Assembly: GCA_036172665.1 (NCBI GenBank)
Contig: CM069874.1
Span: forward strand, 49,086,707-49,150,706
Origin: Prosopocoilus inquinatus
Lineage: Eukaryota; Arthropoda; Insecta; Coleoptera; Lucanidae
Reading direction: 5' to 3'
DNA length: 64,000 bases
Shown: positions 47,861 through 58,031 of the stretch, one piece after another
How the letters are laid out: each line of letters opens with the position of its first letter
How positions within the stretch are numbered: position 1 is the stretch's first letter
Position numbers and translations under genes: made by a program
The notes under the pieces: model-generated
The model's input: the letters and a program-made list of their open reading frames with translations, nothing else
Told to the model about the DNA's origin: nothing
Databases searched by the model: none

Positions 47861-48154
47861 TTGGGGAAACAGAAAGCGGGACAGTAAACTTTTGTTAGTT
47901 TAAACCTTATTTCTAAAATTCGGTAACTATGGTAATTTATCAATTTTCACTTTAAATAAATTGAACATATAAAATAGCGACATCTTACTATCGCTTTTTG
48001 ACCTAACATTGCAGTAGGATAGACAAATTGAAGCGGGATTTGCTCCTAATGAGTCCCCCATGCAAGGCGGCCATGCTTGCTGTCAAAGCATAATGAAAGA
48101 TTTTAGAAAAATTTTGTGCAAATCGTTTTTGATTGCAGTGAGAACCTCGAGCAG

Positions 48155-48201
48155 CCTCTGGACAGCTGTTTCAGCCCTGCTTGGGGCTTCTTCAGCAGAA
48201 A
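48155..48201 (-). ncRNA. Type I hammerhead ribozyme in the inverted unit
   Basis: Complete core on the minus strand; predicted cleavage between 48161 and 48160. Confidence 0.82.
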
Positions 48202-48535
48202 CGTAGCTCGACATTCCCACTGCAGACCAAAAACGACTTGCCAAGCAGGGCTGAAACAGCTGTCCAGAGGCTGCTCGAGGTTCTCACTGCAATCAAAAAC
48301 GATTTGCACAAAATTTTTCTAAAATCTTTCATTATGCTTTGACAGCAAGCATGGCCGCCTTGCATGGGGGACTCATTAGGAGCAAATCCCGCTTCAATTT
48401 GTCTATCCTACTGCAATGTTAGGTCAAAAAGCGATAGTAAGATGTCGCTATTTTATATGTTCATCATTCTTACATCGCATTTGCGAATAAATTGGGCAAG
48501 TCGTTTTTGTTCTGCAGTGCGAATGTCGAGCTACG

Positions 48536-48582
48536 TTTCTGCTGAAGAAGCCCCAAGCAGGGCTGAAACAGCTGTCCAGAGG
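48536..48582 (+). ncRNA. Type I hammerhead ribozyme, array unit 1
   Basis: Stem I strand TTTCTG; CTGAAGA (48542-48548); stem II AGCCC/GGGCT with loop CAAGCA; GAAA (48565-48568). The minimal stem III (A-T and C-G pairs, loop AGCT) is followed by C17 at 48576, with cleavage predicted between 48576 and 48577, and then CAGAGG pairing back to TTTCTG. Stem I continues, after an internal loop, through CTCGA/TCGAG and about 12 further pairs to CGTTTTTG/CAAAAACG. Confidence 0.85.
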
Positions 48583-48847
48583 CTGCTCGAGGTTCTCACT
48601 GCAATCAAAAACGATTTGCACAAAATTTTTCTAAAATCTTTCATTATGCTTTGACAGCAAGCATGGCCGCCTTGCATGGGGGACTCATTAGGAGCAAATC
48701 CCGCTTCAATTTGTCTATCCTACTGCAATGTTAGGTCAAAAAGCGATAGTAAGATGTCGCTATTTTATATGTTCATCATTCTTACATCGCATTTGCGAAT
48801 AAATTGGGCAAGTCGTTTTTGGTCTGCAGTGGGAATGTCGAGCTACG

Positions 48848-48894
48848 TTTCTGCTGAAGAAGCCCCAAGCAGGGCTGAAACAGCTGTCCAGAGG
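48848..48894 (+). ncRNA. Type I hammerhead ribozyme, array unit 2
   Basis: Identical core; cleavage predicted after 48888. Confidence 0.85.
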
Positions 48895-49159
48895 CTGCTC
48901 GAGGTTCTCACTGCAATCAAAAACGATTTGCACAAAATTTTTCTAAAATCTTTCATTATGCTTTGACAGCAAGCATGGCCGCCTTGCATGGGGGACTCAT
49001 TAGGAGCAAATCCCGCTTCAATTTGTCTATCCTACTGCAATGTTAGGTCAAAAAGCGATAGTAAGATGTCGCTATTTTATACGTTCATCATTCTTACGTC
49101 GCATTTGCGAATAAATTGGGCAAGTCGTTTTTGGTCTGCAGTGGGAATGTCGAGCTACG

Positions 49160-49206
49160 TTTCTGCTGAAGAAGCCCCAAGCAGGGCTGAAACAGTTGTC
49201 CAGAGG
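49160..49206 (+). ncRNA. Type I hammerhead ribozyme, array unit 3
   Basis: The stem III loop is AGTT instead of AGCT and the core is unchanged; cleavage predicted after 49200. Confidence 0.84.
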
Positions 49207-49471
49207 CTGCTCGAGGTTCTCACTGCAATCAAAAACGATTTGCACAAAATTTTTCTAAAACCTTTCATTATGCTTTGACAGCAAGCATGGCCGCCTTGCA
49301 TGGGGGACTCATTAGGAGCAAATCCCGCTTCAATTTGTCTATCCTACTGCAATGTTAGGTCAAAAAGCGATAGTAAGATGTCGCTATTTTATATGTTCAT
49401 CATTCTTACATCGCATTTGCGAATAAATTGGGCAAGTCGTTTTTGTTCTGCAGTGCGAATGTCGAGCTACG

Positions 49472-49518
49472 TTTCTGCTGAAGAAGCCCCAAGCAGGGCT
49501 GAAACAGCTGTCCAGAGG
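49472..49518 (+). ncRNA. Type I hammerhead ribozyme, array unit 4
   Basis: Identical core to unit 1; cleavage predicted after 49512. Confidence 0.85.
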
Positions 49519-49783
49519 CTGCTCGAGGTTCTCACTGCAATCAAAAACGATTTGCACAAAATTTTTCTAAAATCTTTCATTATGCTTTGACAGCAAGCAT
49601 GGCCGCCTTGCATGGGGGACTCATTAGGAGCAAATCCCGCTTCAATTTGTCTATCCTACTGCAATGTTAGGTCAAAAAGCGATAGTAAGATGTCGCTATT
49701 TTATATGTTCATCATTCTTACATCGCATTTGCGAATAAATTGGGCAAGTCGTTTTTGGTCTGCAGTGGGAATGTCGAGCTACG

Positions 49784-49830
49784 TTTCTGCTGAAGAAGCC
49801 CCAAGCAGGGCTGAAACAGCTGTCCAGAGG
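49784..49830 (+). ncRNA. Type I hammerhead ribozyme, array unit 5
   Basis: Identical core; cleavage predicted after 49824. A C-to-T change in the distal stem I (GGTTTTCACTGC) turns a C-G pair into a wobble. Confidence 0.85.
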
Positions 49831-50095
49831 CTGCTCGAGGTTTTCACTGCAATCAAAAACGATTTGCACAAAATTTTTCTAAAATCTTTCATTATGCTTT
49901 GACAGCAAGCATGGCCGCCTTGCATGGGGGACTCATTAGGAGCAAATCCCGCTTCAATTTGTCTATCCTACTGCAATGTTAGGTCAAAAAGCGATAGTAA
50001 GATGTCGCTATTTTATACGTTCATCATTCTTACGTCGCATTTGCGAATAAATTGGGCAAGTCGTTTTTGGTCTGCAGTGGGAATGTCGAGCTACG

Positions 50096-50142
50096 TTTCT
50101 GCTGAAGAAGCCCCAAGCAGGGCTGAAACAGTTGTCCAGAGG
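50096..50142 (+). ncRNA. Type I hammerhead ribozyme, array unit 6
   Basis: AGTT stem III loop as in unit 3; cleavage predicted after 50136. Confidence 0.84.
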
Positions 50143-50407
50143 CTGCTCGAGGTTCTCACTGCAATCAAAAACGATTTGCACAAAATTTTTCTAAAATCTT
50201 TCATTATGCTTTGACAGCAAGCATGGCCGCCTTGCATGGGGGACTCATTAGGAGCAAATCCCGCTTCAATTTGTCTATCCTACTGCAATGTTAGGTCAAA
50301 AAGCGATAGTAAGATGTCGCTATTTTATATGTTCATCATTCTTACATCGCATTTGCGAATAAATTGGGCAAGTCGTTTTTGGTCTGCAGTGGGAATGTCG
50401 AGCTACG

Positions 50408-50454
50408 TTTCTGCTGAAGAAGCCCCAAGCAGGGCTGAAACAGCTGTCCAGAGG
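50408..50454 (+). ncRNA. Type I hammerhead ribozyme, array unit 7
   Basis: Identical core to unit 2; cleavage predicted after 50448. The unit is truncated 50 bp later at the array end. Confidence 0.85.
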
Positions 50455-50516
50455 CTGCTCGAGGTTCTCACTGCAATCAAAAACGATTTGCACAAAATTT
50501 TTCTTAAATAAATTGA

Positions 50517-51179
50517 TCAATCATGCCGTTTAGAATTAGAAAATATAACTGACAAATACTTCAATCAAATACATCATACTAGTGTAATAGTTATTTTACT
50601 TACAATTATTGGCATGCTAAATAAAATGAAACAAAATAACGGTCCTTAATGTTTGGTCATGCAGCCTTTCGATTGAATTGTTGAGTGCAAATGTCCCTTG
50701 CGTTAAGATTTCTAACATATTCTACATCGGAAATGTCACATAGTTTTTCTACGAGTTTCACGGATTCGATTTCATTCACTGGTCGAAAGTTTTCTCTTAC
50801 ATTTTAACTAGAAAGACGAAACATTCTTAAGAACTCAATTTGAAAAGTTATTTCTGACGATAAAAATTAATCAGTAGAGTCACGACCGTCACCAAGGAAA
50901 CTTCACACTATCAAAATAATCCGAAATATCGTTATAACATCTGTCCTGCCTTCTACTTCCCCAACTGTACATCATTTATTGACCGAAACTTTGGACAGAG
51001 AAAGCTATGTGCATTTACTCAGAGTGAACAAAAACTGTGGTGGAAATGTTTCAATAGACTGTTTGGCGATGTTCAGAAGTAATAAAGCCGAATTTTTCGT
51101 CGATTCATAACCTGGATGCAAGCATGGGTTCGGTTCATTATTTCACACCTGAGCAACACATTCATAAAAAATTAATTTG
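50517..51179. other. No gene recognised
   Basis: AT-rich flank of the retrozyme array with no supported feature. Confidence 0.5.
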
Positions 51180-51730
51180 ACGACAAACTTTAGGAGAAAA
51201 ATTGAAGGAATCAGTTCAAGGATAAACCTGAAGACTTAGCAAAGCATCTGCATAAAGTAGACTTAATACTATCACACCATCATCTGCGTCGAACTTGAGT
51301 GAAACCATTCAAGTTCGAAGGCGATTTACCATGGTTTACTTCCATTAGTAAATGGTTGGAATGATTACGATAAAGTTGGAGCACTCGTTTTGGGCTCTGC
51401 TTTTGAGTGCGTTATACTTCATTCCATTCTGAGAACATTCAGAGTGATTTTGAGCGAAGATGTGTAAGAAACAATGAAAATAGTTTCATAGTAGATGGAT
51501 AGAGTTGTAAGAGATACTTCCAATTTACAATTGATACCAAAAACAAGTATGTCCATTATAAGAACAAATATTTTACCGAAATGGAAACTGGCAAGGTGTG
51601 TCTCACCCAGACATCTACTGGAGAGGTTACTCCAGTATGTGGTGAAGCCGAAATTGACACGAAGATTGGAATTAGTATACTACCCATTTTCGAAATCAAT
51701 TCTATAACTGGGCTGCAGCCCATTGATTCC
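51180..51730 (+). pseudogene. Possible LTR-retrotransposon gag/protease relic
   Basis: Decayed frames read VKPFKFEGDLPWFTSISKWL, then WNDYDKVGALVLGSALE, resembling the start of some gypsy Gag proteins (K-F-x-G-x-x-PW and the W-x-x-x-K-x-x-x-L helix). Further on is VCLTQTSTGEVTPVCGEAEI, a piece I cannot place firmly. No LTRs were seen. Confidence 0.35.
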
Positions 51731-51754
51731 TTAATTGATCAGTCGTGATCATAC

Positions 51755-52020
51755 CACCCATTTTATCAAAGGTTCTTGAAAGGATTTTGTTCAATCAACT
51801 ATACCCGTAGGTATCTTACAATATTATTTCTAAAAAACAAACTAGTTTCCGTTTTAGTTGCATTTTGTCTTAACTACAATAACAGACAATTTGGTAGCTG
51901 CCTTGGATAATAACAAATTTATAGTACTAGTATTACTGGATTATTTCAAGATATTTCACCTAATCAACCATAACATAATTCTAACACAATTACGGTTCAT
52001 CGGGTTGAGTAGGTTACAAT
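51755..52020 (+). pseudogene. Non-LTR reverse transcriptase fragment
   Basis: Pieces read ILSKVLERILFNQLYP, then TDNLVAALDNNKFIVLVLLD and INHNIILTQLRFIGLS. These correspond to jockey/CR1-type RT blocks: SKxxE, then the first catalytic Asp in (L/V)LLD(F/Y)xKxFxxxxH. The YxDD part is absent. A neighbouring low-complexity Lys/Asn ORF to 52187 is not part of it. Confidence 0.6.
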
Positions 52021-52133
52021 TTCGCAAAACAATTAAAGAGTGGAATAGAAAACAATTAAAGAACAGAGCAGAAAAATTAAAAAAGAAAACAAACAACATA
52101 AACAAAGAAAAACTGAATACCATAAAAAGTTTA

Positions 52134-52853
52134 ATAACGTGTAGCACCACTTGTAGCTCTGATGACTGCCTGAATTCGACTAGGTAAACTGCATACCAAA
52201 TTCTAATTAGTTTCTGTTATCTCATCCTGCAAGAGGAAGATGTTCGAGTTCATGAAGACTTCTGGGAACGAGCACATTTAGAACATCCTATAAGTGCTCG
52301 GTGGGGTTCAAGTCTGAACTGCGAGGTGGCCAGTCCAATACTTAAATATTGATGTCTTTTAAGTAACTCAACACATCTCTTGCAATGTGCAGTCGAGCAT
52401 TATCCTGCATAAAAGTGAAGATGTTGCCTATAAATGGCGCAATAGGCACGACATAGGTCAGAATAATGTTCTCCAGGCAAAACTAAACATTAATTGACCC
52501 TTATGGGAAAAAGTCTGTACGTGCGTCGAAACAGATTCCTCACCAGAATATTCATGACCCTTCCCTAAATGATTCCCTTGCAGAGCTATTGGTAGCAGCA
52601 AATCTTTCTCCAGGCCTACGATTTTAAACTTATTCTTGTTTCATGGATAAACACGACTCGCTTCCAATCGTCTTTGACGGTATATGGACCAATGTTCTTG
52701 CTCTCCCACAAATCTTAATCTGAGCATTATGTGTTTTGTGGTGACCGGTGCAATTGCGGGCCTTTTACTGACAGGCCCTGATTCTCTTAGCTTTCTCCTA
52801 ACAGTTACAGCTGGTATCCTAACATTTCTTGCTGATGAATAAGGGTCGGACAT
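52134..52853 (-). pseudogene. Tc1-like transposase, decayed
   Basis: Minus strand. The HTH part reads VTVRRKLRESGPVSKRPAIA, then LRFVGEQEHWS (52641-52853). The first catalytic motif is damaged; Asp is replaced in the VFIHETRIS frame. The second is clear as MQDNARLHIARDVL (about 52377-52418). WPPRSSDLNPTEHL with a stop in place of Trp holds the third. The C-terminal SxATSGATRY end is near 52134-52165. At least two stops and several frame changes. Confidence 0.8.
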
Positions 52854-53802
52854 TCCTAAGATATCTGGTAAAAACCAGTATAAAGCTAATCGAAGCAGCG
52901 GCTTAGATTTTAACGTCGCAGCTGCAAGGTTTAGCTAAACGGCTTTTATGCCCCAGGCACTCTCACCCTCGCGCTCATTGCATCAGAAGCAACCGTTTGA
53001 TGTAAGTTAGATATGTAACATAATTGCCTTTATAGTTTCTTTCAAATTAGTAATTATGAAAACATTATAATTTTTTAAAGTAACTTTTAAAAAGACTGGC
53101 ATAATACATTTAATTCATATCAATTATAGCGCCGTCACTGCAAAAAGAATGCGAGTTTATTTCGGAATGAATCGGTTACGTAAACAAGTTTTTATATCTA
53201 GTCGACCAGAACTGTAGTGGTTATTGCGTGCCGCATAGATTTCTCGGGCTTCGACTGGTTTATTGTTTTGTCTTTACAGGGCAGACGCGTTAAAGATTCG
53301 AACTTTATCCGACTATGATCACTTCAGTATATTAGTAGTTCCTCGTATATTTAATGAAACATTCCGTCTAAAATGCGCCTAGGCCTGCTGATGAATGATG
53401 AAAACCAGCAAATTAGCTACACATCGCGTACTTGATCCTTCGTTTAACAAAGATGATGAAAAGATGAAACTCAGTAGTTAAATATCGTGGTCGATTTATG
53501 TTTTTGGAATGCAAGAATATAAACTGATATTCTGTTTAATATTCACCAGTTTCCTAAACTTATTACGTGAGGAAAGCAAGAATTAATTAACGTACGTCGC
53601 CTAAGTTTTGGAAAAAAATAATTATAGTCTTTAAACTAAGTATAATGTAATTTATTTAAATGACCACTTCACCAACATTTTATCTTATATCTCAGTTAAT
53701 TAAATCTACATTTAAAATAGTGACAAAGGAACATGGTCTTTAATGGTACACGACTAACTTTTGATGTATTATTTTATTTAGTTGAACTTCATTTTTAGCT
53801 TC
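52854..53802. other. No gene recognised
   Basis: Intergenic DNA with no supported feature. Confidence 0.5.
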
Positions 53803-53988
53803 TCATCCATTATCGTGTACTTTTCTGGTCAGTAGTCCCCAAAAATCTTCGATTCGCCGAGCTTGTGATACATTTGGCGGATTGGCGGCTTTTGGCAGAA
53901 AAAGTAAGTTTGATCTTTGATCTTCAACGATACCTATAATATAGGCCACATTATTAAAAATATGTTCTATATCCAAGAACCTGAACAT
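53803..53988 (-). pseudogene. C-terminal fragment of a Tc1/mariner-superfamily transposase
   Basis: Reads FLPKAANPPNVSQARRIEDF, then FWGLLTRKVHDNG. The N-PPNV-Q-RPIE-FWG-L pattern is the third catalytic region of a Tc1/mariner-type DDE transposase widespread in insects. The frame is lost upstream near 53885, and the first two catalytic regions are not present nearby. Confidence 0.6.
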
Positions 53989-54773
53989 CCTGTAAAATGG
54001 AAAATAATTGTATCTTGTACGGTTGTTAGATTGAGAAAAAGAAGCGTTTGAATTTTTTGCATGTATTTTTAGAAGAATACGGGTTAAAAGTGGTTAATAT
54101 TAAAGCTGATGTCTTTCATCCAGACAATGTTGAGTTATGCCTGTTTAAGCAAAAGTATACATATAATATTTCCATTAAGTTCAAGATTTTCATTTGTAAT
54201 AAATTAATCTGAATTAATATTTTCACTAGTAAGTTAGATGTAAATTTTTCAGTAGTTCATATCCCAGAATCTTGAGCATTAATTTCAGGTGCGTTTTTAG
54301 AGAAATGGTAGCAATTCTTTTTTTATAAAATACTCCTACATATTGCTGTATAGCCCATTGTTGGTGGGTCACTTTTTATTTGTAGTTCGTCTGTGCTGCT
54401 AGCTCTTTTGGGTTCTTTTTCTCAGGATATTGGTTCGATGAAGGGACGAACACCTTTCAATTCTTGTGACGGAATGCCCAAGTAGTTACTTACGCGTAAC
54501 GAAGTCTCAGAATTCACGATAGCCACTCACTTCAGATTTGCACCTTTTGTGGAAACTGACTTTCGCTTTGCACCCAGATGTCTGATTTTACTCGAGATTT
54601 GCACCTGTTGTATCCTCAAACATCTACCTACAAATCAATCTGAGATCCCGGTATTTTTTCGGATTTAACAACGCGTTTACATTTGCTGAAGGCAGGGGTC
54701 TTTGTTTTATAAGTCATAACAATTAGTGATGGCTTGCGCCCAATCACAATTATTCTGACAGTTTAATGGCCGG
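53989..54773. other. No gene recognised
   Basis: A short internal duplication (GATTTGCACC at 54535 and 54595) is the only structure seen. Confidence 0.45.
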
Positions 54774-54776
54774 TTT

Positions 54777-56082
54777 CACAAAGCTTTGTTAAAGCGTTGA
54801 TTAACTAATTAGCCGTTAAGTTTAATCAGTGTTAAAAATTTGATGCTGTTTCACAAAACAAAAAACTATTATGTTAATCTCTGATTAACTAATTGGAGTT
54901 TACGTTTGGCAACATCGAAAAATTGCCACTTTGACACCGCTTTAAAGTAATCTGTCCGATATGGCGTCGCTTGCAGTTAGGTAGTGTGAGGTTAGAAACT
55001 CAAAATAAATAAATACATCTTAAATTCTTCGCGTTAGTGCAGTTAATGATTTTTAAAAATGAAAAAGGAAAAAAGAAAGGGAGGAAGGAAACTTTAGTGC
55101 AGTTGAATTACTTGAACATATATGACAAAGACACATTTTCTGTTGTGGTACAGCTCAGCGGGATTACTATCAGGTGAAATAATTTTAACATGGGGTACAA
55201 TCTGTGGTGCCAATGACATGAGAAAAGCGTAATGTTAACTTGCGGAGCTTCTTCTATTGGCAGTTTAATTAATTGTTTGCTTTGCCTTGCAATAAGATGA
55301 GTGACGACGAATTATTCTAAGTATCGATGGTTTCTGAAAGTATCAAGAATCAGCTGTTGAAATATTTCAGTGGATAACAACGTAAGTTTATCAGCAACTG
55401 ATTTGTACCATAAAATAAATTTATTTTTGCTTGTTGCAGGTTCTAGTGTGGGACCAAAGAGTTCCATAACTCCTTTGGAAAAGCGAAACGTTAAATTCAT
55501 TATCATCCAAATCATTAAAAGGATTATTTCTGTCTCTTATAAAATGAATCCTACCTTAAGGAGGCATTTATTTATCGTCAGAGAAGAAAGTGAGGTTGCA
55601 GACATTTTGAAATAATTTCGAATTGTTTGTTCTTGAAAATATTTTCAGAAATAGTGTCGTAAAAATTAATCAATAAACCAAGTGAGTAAAAAGTACAGAA
55701 ATGTCATTATTTTTAATATTTAAGGTACGTTACACTTTTAAATAAAATTATAATTATTTTTTAGATATATGTGAGGATATTTTATATCAAAAAAGCTTGA
55801 TAATAACTATGGAAAATTCACTCGTTACTTTTTAATCGCTGGAATTCTATCGATTAATCTAACGCCTGATTAGACAGAAGTAAACGAAGCGTTATCTCTT
55901 AATCGAGCTTTGTGAAACACTTAACGGAGCATTAAGACTATTTGACGACCGATTAGAGAGCGAGCCGTTTAGTAATCATCGTTAAGTTAATCATCGTTAA
56001 ATGCGGTTGTTTTCCTATTTAATCATTCGTTACAGAGTTAATCGGAACTTAAATATTTAACGAAGCTTTGTGAAACCGGCCA
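54777..56082. mobile_element. PIF/Harbinger-type DNA element, 1.3 kb
   Basis: The ends TGGCCGGTTTCACAAAGCTT and the mirrored AAGCTTTGTGAAACCGGCCA are flanked by TAA on both sides (54774-54776 and 56083-56085). A 3-bp TWA duplication is the PIF/Harbinger signature. The subterminal regions contain many GTTAA/TTAAC motifs. Short ORFs (55370-55615 and others) show no transposase motif, so this is probably non-autonomous. Confidence 0.8.
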
Positions 56083-56085
56083 TAA

Positions 56086-56416
56086 ATTTGTTACTTTCAT
56101 CTCGTTCCTATAGACTCCTGTTGCGGCTGGTGCAGATGTCTCCATAGATGGTGTTGCAGTTCTCGGCGTAGTCGTAGTTTTTCAAAACAAATACAATTCT
56201 TTTCCATTTAACATATTTTAATGCAACTTCTCTTTACTTGTATTTACAAATGATACTAACATTTTTACAAGTATTGACGTTCTCGAAGGTTCTTACTATT
56301 ACTTAAGAATATTCTTCAAAGAATGAATGCTAACTGGATGGTACCCTGCTTTTATTCTGTGTTCCACGTTCTTCTCCCACGGTCCGCGAACATCGCGGGC
56401 GCATCCATCGTTGCTG
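56086..56416. other. No gene recognised
   Basis: Intergenic DNA between two DNA elements; nothing supported. Confidence 0.5.
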
Positions 56417-56418
56417 TA

Positions 56419-56736
56419 GTCGGGCCGCCGAAGAAACGGAGTAATAAAACTGCGTGATATACACGTGATTGCTGTTTCTGTGAGCTAAGTACCGACAGAT
56501 TTACACTAGCCTACAGTGTCGGTCACTCTGCAGAGTAACAACGTGGTCATATTTCCAGTAGTTCGTATTTTTTCTATTTTTAACAAATTGGCGTTATTAT
56601 TAATCAGTCTTTCTTAAGACTTAATTTAATATTTGAATAAAATAGTGGTAATTTCTGGTGTTTGATGTAAATACGGCTTTCCGTGTCGATGTCACAAGAG
56701 CAGCGCGTGATCACTCCGTTTCTTCGGCGGCCCGAC
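56419..56736. mobile_element. MITE with 24-bp terminal repeats and TA duplication
   Basis: The ends GTCGGGCCGCCGAAGAAACG and the mirror CGTTTCTTCGGCGGCCCGAC are near-perfect over 24 bp and flanked by TA on both sides. The 318-bp interior is non-coding. A Tc1/mariner-related MITE is likely. Confidence 0.8.
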
Positions 56737-57678
56737 TATAGTGTATTTTATGCCGGTATGTTTAAGATGCTTAACCTCTTAACACATTACAAAATTTTGG
56801 TTAGTACTACAATTGACATTTAACCTCAAGCATGAATTCTCGGACCACATTGTTTACGTTACAAAATCTTGAAAATATTCCAAAAATAAACATATCAGTA
56901 GTTTCCTTTTACACTTATTTAGATCAAATAGTGTTTCAAATTTTCCTACAGTTTGAAAACAAATTTTGATTCGCCAAAAACAATGTCCAAATAATTTCTA
57001 ATCTAAACAAAAATTCTTCGTACCATAACAAAATTTCTACAACAATTTGGAAACAATTAACTTAAACAATTTCTAAAAATTTAAATAAAATCTGAATTTC
57101 AATTTTAACATTGCCAAAAAAACTTTTCCAAACTTAATTTTGCCTTATTCTAATTTTAAATTTTGAGATAATTGAGACGTCTTCGAGATAAATTAATCTC
57201 CGTTTCCGTTTCCCCGAAGTGTATGAATTCACCGGCCAGTGTCTTGCCGTGAGAGGATAACTCGACTGTGTATGCAGTATACACGCACTCTTGTCTGTTT
57301 GTCCTTTTTAGGCACAGAAGTTTCCCGCACTTTCACTAGTTCAGCGTCTCAGTGTCCTTTAGGAATTTCTGTTAACCAAAGTTCACTATTCACAGTTTAT
57401 ATTCAAAGTTTACTACCGGAGTGTCCACGTTAAAGTTCAGGTACTCTCTCAAAATTGTTCAATAACTAATTTTAATAATATTTGCTCTTCACGAATTCAA
57501 CTGAAATTATTTTCTTTTTTCGTGCTTAGTCGAATATCACACCAATATATAATTATTTTTGCACGGAATCTTTGAAATTGGGTTAAATGTTGATGTTTCG
57601 CTCTGTATTTGACAACTCCTTCAACAAAAAAATATTTACGTTTCATGTTTTTATTTTCTCGATTTATATTTTTTTAAT
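56737..57678. other. No gene recognised
   Basis: AT-rich DNA; the 64-codon ORF at 57239-57433 has no support. Confidence 0.5.
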
Positions 57679-58031
57679 TTATTTTTTATAAAATTTTCTT
57701 GCAAATCGTTTTTGATTGCAGTGAAAACCGCGAGGAACCTCTGTACAGCTGTTTCAGCCCTACTTGGGGCTTCTTCAGCAGAAACGTAGCTCGAAATTTC
57801 CACTGCAAACCAAAAACCACTTGACAAATTTATTCGCAATTGCGATGTAAGAGTGATGAACCGATAAAATAGCGACATCTTACGATCGTTTTTGACCTGA
57901 CATTGCAGTAGGATAGACAAATTGAAGCGGGTTTGCTACATAATAAGTTTACCCCACGCAAGACGACCATGCTTGCTGACAAAGCATAATGAAAGTTTAA
58001 AAAAAAATGTTTTCTTTGTTATTTTTTATAA
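57679..58031 (-). mobile_element. Older full-length retrozyme insertion with 13-bp target duplication
   Basis: One complete but diverged unit in minus orientation (57692-58018), flanked by the exact 13-bp direct repeat TTATTTTTTATAA (57679-57691 and 58019-58031). Its 3' end falls in the same place as the other copies (GATTTGCAAGAAAATT). Divergence from the array consensus, perhaps 10-15% by eye, suggests an older insertion. Confidence 0.85.
57738..57784 (-). ncRNA. Type I hammerhead ribozyme in a diverged copy
   Basis: CTGAAGA, stem II AGCCC/GGGCT and GAAA are unchanged. The stem II loop is CAAGTA and the cleavage-site base is A (GTA instead of GTC), both permitted. Predicted cleavage is between 57744 and 57743. 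Confidence 0.8.

Larger units (their letters stand above)
47965..50503 (+). mobile_element. Tandem array of a 312-bp hammerhead retrozyme
   Basis: The array starts with one inverted unit part (47965-48240, minus). It then switches to plus with a partial unit (48241-48363) and seven tandem units at an exact 312-bp period (starts 48364, 48676, 48988, 49300, 49612, 49924, 50236), the last truncated at 50503. The whole is flanked by the exact 13-bp direct repeat TTAAATAAATTGA (47952-47964 and 50504-50516). Each complete unit holds a hammerhead ribozyme. The 96-codon ORF repeated in each unit arises because 312 is divisible by 3; it is not a gene. Unit types repeat as A-B-C-A-B-C-B. Confidence 0.92.

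Noticed and set aside
47965..50503. CRISPR array
   Set aside because: The 312-bp units are contiguous without spacers, in a eukaryotic genome with introns.
48364..50511. Repeated 96-codon ORF (starting MGDSLGANPA) in each array unit as a protein gene family
   Set aside because: The ORF exists because the unit length is divisible by 3. It overlaps the ribozyme, is broken in solitary copies, and has open counterparts in other frames.
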